Notes under the pieces: generated by a model
Databases searched by the model: none
Told to the model about the DNA's origin: nothing
What the model saw: the letters and a program-made list of their open reading frames with translations, nothing else
Shown: positions 1 to 5,459 of the stretch, piece by piece
How positions within the stretch are numbered: the stretch's first letter is position 1
Layout of the letters: the number at the start of each line of letters is the position of its first letter
Translations under genes and position numbers: made by a program
Assembly: GCA_025965495.1 (NCBI GenBank)
Contig: JAOPWW010000116.1
Location: 1-6,431 of the forward strand
Reading direction: 5' to 3'
Length of the DNA stretch: 6,431 nucleotides
DNA from: Frankiales bacterium
GTDB lineage: Bacteria; Actinomycetota; Actinomycetes; Mycobacteriales; SCTD01

Positions 1-57
1 CTCGACCACCCCGTCGTCATGGCCGTCCCGGTCGGCAAGAACACCGAGGGCCACTGA
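1..57 (+). CDS. fdxA: C-terminal tail of a probable ferredoxin (partial, 5' end outside window)
   Basis: Reading from base 1 gives 18 codons, LDHPVVMAVPVGKNTEGH, then TGA at 55–57. A 'D-x-P-(L/V)-(V/I)-x-x-(L/V)-P' tail just before dapC resembles the C-terminus of actinobacterial seven-iron ferredoxins (FdxA), which commonly sit directly upstream of dapC. No cysteine or iron–sulfur motif lies in the visible piece, so the call rests on the short tail and on gene order. If correct, it is a small soluble electron carrier, not a lysine-pathway enzyme. Its stop overlaps the proposed CTG start of dapC (CTGA), which suggests co-transcription and translational coupling. It could instead be the end of another small protein. 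Confidence 0.5.
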   Translation, partial: LDHPVVMAVPVGKNTEGH

Positions 58-1163
58 ACCGGCCGGGCTGGGCCGCTCGGGCCCGGCTCCCCGAGTTCCC
101 CTGGGACCGCCTCGCCCCCTACGGCGAGCGGGCCCGGGCGCACCAGGGCGGCGTCGTCGACCTGTCCATCGGGACGCCGGTCGACCCGACGCCCGACGTC
201 GTCCAGCAGGCCCTCCGCGACGCTGCGGACGCCCCCGGCTACCCCCTCACGATCGGCACGCCGGCGGTCCGCGAGGCGCTGGTCGCCTGGTCGCGGGAGC
301 GCCTCGGGGCCGACGTCGACGCGCGCCACGTCGTGCCGAGCATCGGCTCGAAGGAGCTCGTCGCGCTGCTCCCCGTGCTGCTGGGGCTCGCCCCCGGCAG
401 CACGGTCCTGATCCCGGAGCTCGCCTACCCGACCTACGACGCCGGTGCCCGCCTGGCCGGCTGCGTGCCGGTGGCCACCGACGATCCGACGTCGCACGAC
501 CCGTCCTCGGTGTCCCTGGTCTGGGTCAACTCGCCGTCGAACCCGACCGGCCGCGTCCTGCCGGCCGACGAGCTCGCCCGGGTCGTCGCCTGGGCGCGCG
601 AGCACGACGTCCTGGTCGCCAGCGACGAGTGCTACCTCGAGCTGGGCTGGGACGCCGAGCCGGTGTCGGTCCTGCACCCCTCGGTCTCGGGGGGCTCGAC
701 CGACGGCGTGCTGGCGCTGCACTCGCTGTCCAAGCGGAGCAACCTCGCCGGCTACCGGGCGGGGTTCGCCGTCGGGGACGAGCACGCCGTCGCCGCGCTC
801 GTCGAGGCCCGCAAGCACATCGGGCTGCTGTCGCCCGCCCCCGTGCAGGCGGCGCTCGTGGCCGCGCTCGGGGACTCCTCGCACGTCGTCGTGCAGAAGG
901 AGCGGTACCGGGCACGTCGCACCCGGCTGCGGGCGGCGGTCGAGGCGGCGGGGTTCCGGGTCGACCACTCCGAGGCCGGGCTCTACCTGTGGTGCACCCG
1001 GGACGAGGCCTGCTGGGACACCGTCGCGGCGCTGGCCGGCGTCGGGGTGCTGGTCGCGCCCGGCGAGTTCTACGGGGCGGCCGGGGCGCGGCACGTACGG
1101 ATGGCCCTCACCGCGACCGACGAGCGCATCGACGCCGCCGTGGAGCGGCTCGCCGCGCTGTAG
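54..1163 (+). CDS. dapC: Succinyldiaminopimelate aminotransferase DapC (PLP-dependent, fold type I)
   Basis: Transfers an amino group from glutamate to N-succinyl-2-amino-6-ketopimelate, giving N-succinyl-LL-DAP in the cytosolic succinylase route to lysine and peptidoglycan. The frame, counted from CTG 54, gives 369 residues, a normal family length. Near the N-terminus are RLPEFPWDRLAPY and VDLSIGTPVDPTP, both typical of actinobacterial DapC, then GYPLTIGTP. Class I aminotransferase landmarks follow: NPTG (N163), SDECY (D191 for the pyridine nitrogen, Y194), SLSKRSN with the Schiff-base lysine K227, YRAGF (R235, phosphate contact), and R349 in HVRMAL for the substrate carboxylate. The start is unusual. 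No ATG, GTG or TTG occurs in frame between base 3 and GTG 333, and starting at 333 would remove about 93 conserved residues. CTG 54 overlaps the upstream TGA and leaves about 10 residues before the conserved RLPEFPWD. A GAGGG at 46–50 lies closer than ideal. Function is secure; the exact start is inferred. Confidence 0.93.
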   Translation: MNRPGWAARARLPEFPWDRLAPYGERARAHQGGVVDLSIGTPVDPTPDVVQQALRDAADAPGYPLTIGTPAVREALVAWSRERLGADVDARHVVPSIGSKELVALLPVLLGLAPGSTVLIPELAYPTYDAGARLAGCVPVATDDPTSHDPSSVSLVWVNSPSNPTGRVLPADELARVVAWAREHDVLVASDECYLELGWDAEPVSVLHPSVSGGSTDGVLALHSLSKRSNLAGYRAGFAVGDEHAVAALVEARKHIGLLSPAPVQAALVAALGDSSHVVVQKERYRARRTRLRAAVEAAGFRVDHSEAGLYLWCTRDEACWDTVAALAGVGVLVAPGEFYGAAGARHVRMALTATDERIDAAVERLAAL

Positions 1164-1171
1164 GCACCCGG

Positions 1172-1240
1172 TCTGCTGGTGATCCAGGTGCCTCTGCTGC
1201 CGTCAGAGCGACAGCAGGGCCACTTGGATCATCAGGCAGG
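1172..1240. terminator. Long imperfect hairpin between convergent dapC and dapD, likely bidirectional terminator
   Basis: The gap between the dapC stop (1161–1163) and the dapD stop (1244–1246) is almost entirely an inverted repeat. The inner arm 1181–1199 pairs with 1212–1230 at 18 of 19 positions (two of them G·T wobbles, one C–C mismatch at 1191/1220). The pairing continues outward through 1176–1180 with 1231–1235. After a one-base bulge at 1236 it runs to about 1172/1240. The loop is about 12 bases (1200–1211). Neither strand has a following T-run, so this would be a U-less terminator of the kind common in actinobacteria. Its position between two convergent genes suggests it ends both transcripts. 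The termination role is inferred from structure and position. Confidence 0.75.
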
Positions 1241-1243
1241 GCC

Positions 1244-2161
1244 CTAGTTGGCGTGCAGGGCCTCGTTCAGCTCGACCGTCTTGCCGGCCCGCGGACGGGC
1301 CCGGATCGCTCCGGTGACCGAGTCGCGCAGGAACAGCAGACCCGTGGAGCCCGACAGGTCGCGGCCCTTGACGACGCGGCCGTCGTCCAGGGCGACCTTC
1401 GTGCCGCCCGTCACGTAGGTCCCGGCCTCCACGACGCAGTCGTCGCCGAGGCTGATGCCGGTGCCGCCGTTGGCGCCGATCAGGCAGCGCTTCCCGATCC
1501 GGATCACCTCGCTGCCGCCGCCGGACAGGGTGCCCATGATCGAGGCGCCGCCCCCGATGTCGCTGCCGTCGTCGACCACGACGCCGGCGCTGATCCGCCC
1601 CTCGACCATCGAGGTGCCGAGCGTGCCGGCGTTGAAGTTCACGAAGCCCTCGTGCATGACGGTCGTGCCGGGCGCCAGGTGCGCGCCGAGCCGGACGCGG
1701 TCGGCGTCCCCGATCCGGACGCCGGACGGGAGCACGTAGTCGACCATCCGCGGGAACTTGTCGACGCTGTGCACGAGCACCGGCCCGCGGGCGAGCAGCC
1801 GCATCCGGGTGGCCTCGAAGCCCTCGACCGCGCACGGGCCGGCACTGGTCCACACGACGTTCGTCAGCAGCCCGAACTGCCCGTCCAGGACGACGCCGTG
1901 GGGGGCGACGAGCCGGTGCGAGAGCAGGTGCAGGCGCAGGTAGACGTCGCTCGCGTCGACGGGGGCGGCGTCGAGGTCGATCGTCCGCGACACGACCTCC
2001 CGGCGGACGCCGCGGGCCTCGTCCGCGCCGGTGAGCGCCTCCAGGCCCTCGGGGGCGACCGCGCCCTCGCCGAGCTGCGGCGCCGGGTACCAGGTGTCGA
2101 GGATCTGCCCGTCCGAGGTGGTGGTGGCCAGGCCGACGCCGGAGGCGGTGCGGGTGCTCAT
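1244..2161 (-). CDS. dapD: 2,3,4,5-tetrahydropyridine-2,6-dicarboxylate N-succinyltransferase DapD
   Basis: Commits tetrahydrodipicolinate to the succinylase branch by transferring succinyl from succinyl-CoA, forming N-succinyl-2-amino-6-ketopimelate. The protein has 305 residues, close to the actinobacterial DapD type. An N-terminal domain (about 1–140) precedes a left-handed β-helix (about 145–265) with imperfect hexapeptide repeats (VRIGDADRVRLGAHLAPGTTV, split over several turns). Conserved landmarks are MHEGFVNFNAGTLG at 169–182, SIMGTLSGGG at 207–216 and IGANGGTGISLGDDC at 228–242. E171 aligns by motif with the catalytic glutamate of the Mycobacterium tuberculosis enzyme (recalled as E199). 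The family works as a trimer with active sites between subunits. The ATG start has no Shine–Dalgarno sequence but has a TAGGCT −10-like box 8 bases upstream, which suggests a leaderless or nearly leaderless mRNA. It is convergent with dapC and divergent from dapE. Confidence 0.97.
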   Translation of the reverse strand: MSTRTASGVGLATTTSDGQILDTWYPAPQLGEGAVAPEGLEALTGADEARGVRREVVSRTIDLDAAPVDASDVYLRLHLLSHRLVAPHGVVLDGQFGLLTNVVWTSAGPCAVEGFEATRMRLLARGPVLVHSVDKFPRMVDYVLPSGVRIGDADRVRLGAHLAPGTTVMHEGFVNFNAGTLGTSMVEGRISAGVVVDDGSDIGGGASIMGTLSGGGSEVIRIGKRCLIGANGGTGISLGDDCVVEAGTYVTGGTKVALDDGRVVKGRDLSGSTGLLFLRDSVTGAIRARPRAGKTVELNEALHAN

Positions 2162-2169
2162 GGGGGTGC

Positions 2170-2175
2170 AGCCTA
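2170..2175 (-). promoter_or_regulatory. Putative −10 box for leaderless or near-leaderless dapD transcription
   Basis: On the minus strand TAGGCT fits the actinobacterial −10 consensus TANNNT and ends 8 bases before the dapD ATG. Transcription would then begin at or within a base or two of the start codon. This agrees with the absence of a purine-rich ribosome-binding site in the bases between. I see no convincing −35 hexamer at 16–19 bases further upstream. The site lies inside the 29-bp dapD–dapE gap, next to the dapE Shine–Dalgarno sequence. Confidence 0.5.
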
Positions 2176-2177
2176 GG

Positions 2178-2183
2178 GAAGGA
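2178..2183 (+). promoter_or_regulatory. Ribosome-binding site of dapE
   Basis: GAAGGA (within AGGGAAGGA, 2175–2183) ends 7 bases before GTG 2191, a good Shine–Dalgarno match and spacing. It fixes the dapE start at this GTG. It also shows that dapE is translated from a leadered mRNA, unlike the apparently leaderless dapD on the other strand. The dapE promoter must therefore lie inside the 5' part of the dapD gene. I could not find a clear −10/−35 pair there. Confidence 0.7.
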
Positions 2184-2190
2184 TGGTCGG

Positions 2191-3243
2191 GTGCTCGACC
2201 TCGCCGCTGACCCTGTCGACCTGTGCGCCGCCCTCGTCGACGTCCCGAGCGTCTCGGGCAGCGAGGGCCACCTGTGCGACCTCGTGGAGCAGGCCCTGCG
2301 CGCGCTGCCCCACCTGACGGTCGACCGCGACGGCGACGCCCTCGTCGCGCGCACGTCCCTCGGGCGCGGCCGGCGGGTGCTGCTCGCGGGGCACCTCGAC
2401 ACGGTGCCGATCGCCGACAACGTCCCGTCCACGCGTGACGGCGACCGCCTGTCGGGCTGCGGCACGAGCGACATGAAGGCCGGCGACGCCGTCCTGCTCC
2501 ACCTCGCGGCGACCCTGCCCGAGCCGGCCGTCGACGTCACCTACGTCCTCTACGACAACGAGGAGGTCGAGGCGGCCAGGAACGGGCTCAAGCGGCTGGT
2601 GGAGCACCACCGCGACTGGCTCGACGCCGACCTCGCCGTCGTGATGGAGCCGACGTCCGGCCAGGTCGAGGCCGGCTGCCAGGGCACCCTGCGGGTCGAC
2701 GTCGCGGTGCCCGGCAAGCGGGCGCACAGCGCGCGGTCCTGGCTCGGCGAGAACGCCATCCACGCCGCCGCCCCGCTGCTGGTGCAGCTCGTGCGGTACG
2801 AGGCGCGCGAGGTCGACATCGACGGCTGCCTGTACCGCGAGGGCCTGAACGCCGTGGGGGTCACGGGCGGCGTGGCCGGCAACGTCGTGCCCGACCTGTG
2901 CACCGTCACGGTCAACTTCCGGTTCGCGCCGGACCGCACCGAGGAGGAGGCCCTCGCCCACGTCCGGGAGGTGCTCGCCCCCTACGACTGCGTCCTCACC
3001 GACTCCTCCCCGGGCGCCCTGCCCGGGCTGACGGCGCCCGCCGCGCAGCACTTCGTGCAGGCCGTCGGCGTGACGCCGCAGGCCAAGTACGGGTGGACCG
3101 ACGTCGCCCGCTTCGCCGCGCTCGGCATCCCGGCGCTCAACTACGGCCCTGGCGACCCCGGTCTCGCGCACAAGCGCGAGGAGTGGGTCGACGTCCGGCG
3201 CATCACGGAGGCGACCGCACTGCTGCGGGGCTACCTGTCGTGA
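2191..3243 (+). CDS. dapE: Succinyl-diaminopimelate desuccinylase DapE (M20 metallopeptidase family)
   Basis: Hydrolyses N-succinyl-LL-DAP to succinate and LL-DAP, the last succinylase-branch step before epimerisation by DapF, in the cytosol. The 350 residues match the usual length. M20 dizinc-site residues are visible in order: H68 and D70 in GHLDTVP, the bridging D94 in GCGTSDMKAG, E124/E125 in YDNEEVEAA (general base and ligand), E153 in VMEPTSG, and H327 in LAHKREEW. The lid/dimerisation domain (about 165–280) contains PGKRAHSARSW and GENAIH, characteristic of DapE, and NVVPD. WTDVARF at 302–308 is also family-typical. GTG 2191 is supported by the GAAGGA site. The stop codon overlaps the start of the acyltransferase gene (GTGA at 3240–3243), so the two are probably co-translated. 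No inactivating change is seen. Confidence 0.96.
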   Translation: MLDLAADPVDLCAALVDVPSVSGSEGHLCDLVEQALRALPHLTVDRDGDALVARTSLGRGRRVLLAGHLDTVPIADNVPSTRDGDRLSGCGTSDMKAGDAVLLHLAATLPEPAVDVTYVLYDNEEVEAARNGLKRLVEHHRDWLDADLAVVMEPTSGQVEAGCQGTLRVDVAVPGKRAHSARSWLGENAIHAAAPLLVQLVRYEAREVDIDGCLYREGLNAVGVTGGVAGNVVPDLCTVTVNFRFAPDRTEEEALAHVREVLAPYDCVLTDSSPGALPGLTAPAAQHFVQAVGVTPQAKYGWTDVARFAALGIPALNYGPGDPGLAHKREEWVDVRRITEATALLRGYLS

Positions 3244-4349
3244 CCGCGCTCGCCGAGGCGCCCTCGGCGGCGCCTCCTCCAGCGCCCCCTGCGGTCCCGG
3301 CCCAGCAGCTCGCCGCCGGTCGCCGCGTCGACGCCCTCGACGGCGTCCGGGCGATCGGGGTCACGACCGTCGTGACGATCCACGCGCTGCCGGCGTCGTC
3401 GTTCCCGGGGGCGGTCGGCGTCGACGTGTTCTTCGTCGTGTCGGGCTACCTCATCACCACCCTGCTGCTGGCCGAGAAGGCCCGCTACGGCGACATCAGC
3501 GTGCCGCGGTTCTGGGCCCGCCGGTTCCTGCGCATCGCCCCGCCGCTGCTGTTCATGCTCGCGGCGCTGTACCCGCTCGGGCACGCGCTCGTCGGCGACG
3601 ACTACCTGCCGCGGGCCCTGCTGGCCGGGGAGTTCCGGTCGAACCTGGCCCTGACGGTGCAGCGGGTGTCGATCTCACCGCTGGACCACACCTGGTCGCT
3701 CGGGCAGGAGGCGCAGTTCTACGTCGTCTGGCCGCTGCTGCTCGTCGCGCTGCTGGCCCTCCGGGTGCCACGGCCGGTGCTGGCCGCCGCCTGCGCCGCC
3801 GGGACGGCGTGGTGCTTCCACGCGCTGCACGTCGTCCAGACCCACTCCCCGACGCCGACCGACGACTTCCGCCTCGACGGCCGGGGCGGCGGGCTGCTCG
3901 CCGGCTGCGCCCTCGCGTTCCTGCTGTCCTGGCGGCGGCAGCTCCTGGCCCTGCCCGGGCTCGCCGAGGCCGGCCTGGTCCTGCTGCTGGGCATGTACGC
4001 GTACGGGTGCCTGGTGGAGCGGGTGCCGCTGCAGACGTCCGTGCCGGTCGCCGTCGTCGCGGCGGTGCTGCTCGTCGGGGGACTGCTGGGGCGGGCCCGG
4101 GGGCCGGCGTCGTGGCTGCTGGCGCTGCCGCCGGTGGTGTTCGTGGGGCGGATCTCGTACTCGCTGTACCTGTGGCACTACGTGTTCTTCCGGGCCTTCG
4201 AGAAGCGGCCCGACCTGTCGCAGGCACTGGTGCTGGTGCTCGAGGTGACGTTCGCGGTCGCGGCGGCGGCGATGTCGTTCACCGTGATCGAGCAGCCGAT
4301 CGCGCGGTGGAGCGCACGACGTCTCCACCGCGGAGGGTCGCACCGCTAG
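3240..4349 (+). CDS. Acyltransferase 3 (OafA/YrhL-type) multipass membrane protein
   Basis: Single-domain integral membrane acyltransferase (PF01757 type) of 369 residues, with no fused SGNH esterase domain. Members move acyl groups, often acetyl, across or at the membrane onto surface sugars, lipids or antibiotics. The N-terminus (about 2–28) is Ala/Pro-rich and probably disordered. The family R-x10-H motif is R37…H48 in LDGVRAIGVTTVVTIHA, H48 being the expected catalytic or acyl-donor-contact histidine. Next come GVDVFFVVSGYLI (60–72), RFWARRFLRIAP (90–101), WSLGQEAQFYVVWPLLL (152–168), RISYSLYLWHY (304–314) and FTVIEQPIARW (347–357). About ten hydrophobic segments are seen. GTG 3240 overlaps the dapE TGA and has no strong ribosome-binding site, implying coupling. 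The gene ends in a CTAG shared with the convergent gene. The acceptor is unknown; an envelope glycan is plausible from the neighbours. Confidence 0.93.
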   Translation: MTALAEAPSAAPPPAPPAVPAQQLAAGRRVDALDGVRAIGVTTVVTIHALPASSFPGAVGVDVFFVVSGYLITTLLLAEKARYGDISVPRFWARRFLRIAPPLLFMLAALYPLGHALVGDDYLPRALLAGEFRSNLALTVQRVSISPLDHTWSLGQEAQFYVVWPLLLVALLALRVPRPVLAAACAAGTAWCFHALHVVQTHSPTPTDDFRLDGRGGGLLAGCALAFLLSWRRQLLALPGLAEAGLVLLLGMYAYGCLVERVPLQTSVPVAVVAAVLLVGGLLGRARGPASWLLALPPVVFVGRISYSLYLWHYVFFRAFEKRPDLSQALVLVLEVTFAVAAAAMSFTVIEQPIARWSARRLHRGGSHR

Positions 4350-5446
4350 GAGGCCTGCTCCTCGGGCTCGTGGTCGCGCACCACCCGCAGCATCACCTGG
4401 CGCTGCTTGCTGTTGTCGTAGACCGGTACGGCGCTCAGCAGCCCCATGAGGAACGTCCCCACGGTCAGCACGAACGCGACGAGCAGCAGCCCGCTGACGG
4501 TGTCGAGGCGGGCGAGCAGGACGGCGAGCCACCCCAGGGCGACCCCCGTGGCGTAGAGCAGGCAGACGGCGACCGGCACGGGGACGCCGACCCAGACGAG
4601 CCGGTGGCTGGCGTGGTCGCGGCCGCCCTGCGCGGGGGAGCGGCCGTGGGCCAGCCGCTGGACGGTGACCAGGGTGGTGTCGAACAGCGGCACGCCGAGG
4701 ACCAGCATCGGCACGAACAGGGCGACCACCGGCGGCGTGTCGACCAGCTGCAGCTGCAGCCCGACGACGGCCAGCAGGTAGCCCAGGAACAGCGACCCGG
4801 CGTCGCCCATGTAGATCTTGGCCGGGTGGAAGTTGTGCCGCAGGAACCCGGCGGCGCAGCCCGCCACCCCGGCCGCGAGGGCCGCGACGAGGAACTGCCC
4901 GTTGACCGCCGCGATGAGCCCGAACGACAGCCCCGCGATGCTCGCGACGCCGGCCGAGAGGCCGTCCATGTTGTCGAGCAGGTTGAAGGCGTTGGTGATC
5001 CCGACGACCCAGACCACGGTCACGACGACGTCGAGCGCGCGCGGTCCCTGCAGGTCCGCGCCCGAGCCGTTGGCGTACACGGCCACGCCAGCGCCGACCT
5101 CCACCAGCAGGCGCAGCCTCGCGCTCAGGCCGCCCCGGAGGTCGTCGAGCAGGCCCATCAGCGCGAGCACCAGCCCGACGCCGAGCAGGACCGCCAGCTG
5201 CACCAGCACGCTGACCGCCCGGTCGAGGGCGGCGGCCGCGAACACCAGCAGGCTGAAGGCGACGACGATCGCGACGCCGCCCAGGTAGGGGATGGCGGCC
5301 TGCTGGGCCTTGCGGGCCTCCTCGGTCGGGCCGTCGAGGATCCGCCGCCGCAGGGCGAGGCGCAGCATGACGGGGGTGAGGAGCCAGGCGACCACCAGCG
5401 GCGCGAGGAACGCGGCGACGTAGGCGGGCCAGCCCAGCGCGGTCAC
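4346..5446 (-). CDS. Polyprenyl-phosphate HexNAc/sugar-1-phosphate transferase (WecA/TagO/MraY superfamily, GT4)
   Basis: Membrane enzyme that transfers a sugar-1-phosphate from a UDP-sugar (usually UDP-GlcNAc) to undecaprenyl/decaprenyl phosphate, starting lipid-linked glycan assembly. The 366 residues hold about ten or eleven hydrophobic segments with cytosolic loops carrying the catalytic motifs: PYLGG (53–57), MGLLDD with the D101/D102 pair, NAFNLLDNMDGLSAG (152–166), HPAKIYMGDAGSLFLGY (207–223) with D215, and a histidine loop GRDHASHR (275–282). The DHASHR type and the absence of MraY-specific signatures favour a WecA/TagO-like initiator over MraY. The third motif reads D-N-M-D-G where most relatives read D-G-(L/I)-D-G. 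The tail after about 345 is charged and probably cytosolic. Start GTG 5446 has AGGTGA 7 bases upstream, overlapping the preceding stop, so it is the second gene of an operon with the SDR gene. The sugar is not determinable here. Confidence 0.93.
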   Translation of the reverse strand: MTALGWPAYVAAFLAPLVVAWLLTPVMLRLALRRRILDGPTEEARKAQQAAIPYLGGVAIVVAFSLLVFAAAALDRAVSVLVQLAVLLGVGLVLALMGLLDDLRGGLSARLRLLVEVGAGVAVYANGSGADLQGPRALDVVVTVVWVVGITNAFNLLDNMDGLSAGVASIAGLSFGLIAAVNGQFLVAALAAGVAGCAAGFLRHNFHPAKIYMGDAGSLFLGYLLAVVGLQLQLVDTPPVVALFVPMLVLGVPLFDTTLVTVQRLAHGRSPAQGGRDHASHRLVWVGVPVPVAVCLLYATGVALGWLAVLLARLDTVSGLLLVAFVLTVGTFLMGLLSAVPVYDNSKQRQVMLRVVRDHEPEEQAS

Positions 5447-5453
5447 GGCCGGG

Positions 5454-5459
5454 TCACCT
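5454..5459 (-). promoter_or_regulatory. Ribosome-binding site of the WecA-like gene, overlapping the upstream stop codon
   Basis: On the minus strand AGGTGA includes the TGA stop of the SDR gene (5454–5456) and lies 7 bases before the GTG start at 5446. One hexamer therefore serves as Shine–Dalgarno and stop, supporting termination–reinitiation coupling of the two genes and supporting the GTG start. Confidence 0.7.

Noticed and set aside
333..335. GTG 333 as the start of dapC
   Set aside because: The same frame upstream encodes conserved DapC N-terminal sequence from about base 84; starting here would remove a large part of the substrate- and cofactor-binding fold.
629..2176. 515-codon plus-strand open frame across dapC and antisense to dapD
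   Set aside because: It covers two well-supported genes in other frames, is rich in Arg, Ala, Gly and Pro with no recognisable motif, and is a typical high-GC shadow.
1203..2540. 445-codon minus-strand open frame spanning dapD and the start of dapE
   Set aside because: The dapD frame carries all family motifs. This frame is low-complexity Arg/Gly/Pro and crosses the divergent promoter region.
2173..3171. 332-codon minus-strand frame antisense to dapE
   Set aside because: It mirrors dapE codon structure with Val/Gly/Asp/Arg-rich composition and no domain signature.
2898..3239. Extended N-terminus of the acyltransferase beginning at 2898
   Set aside because: This stretch lies within dapE in another frame and is low-complexity; the acyltransferase domain begins soon after the GTG at 3240, which overlaps the dapE stop.
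4346..5446. Identification of the GT4 gene as mraY
   Set aside because: Motifs and the DHASHR loop fit WecA/TagO-type initiators better, and no mur or division genes are nearby.
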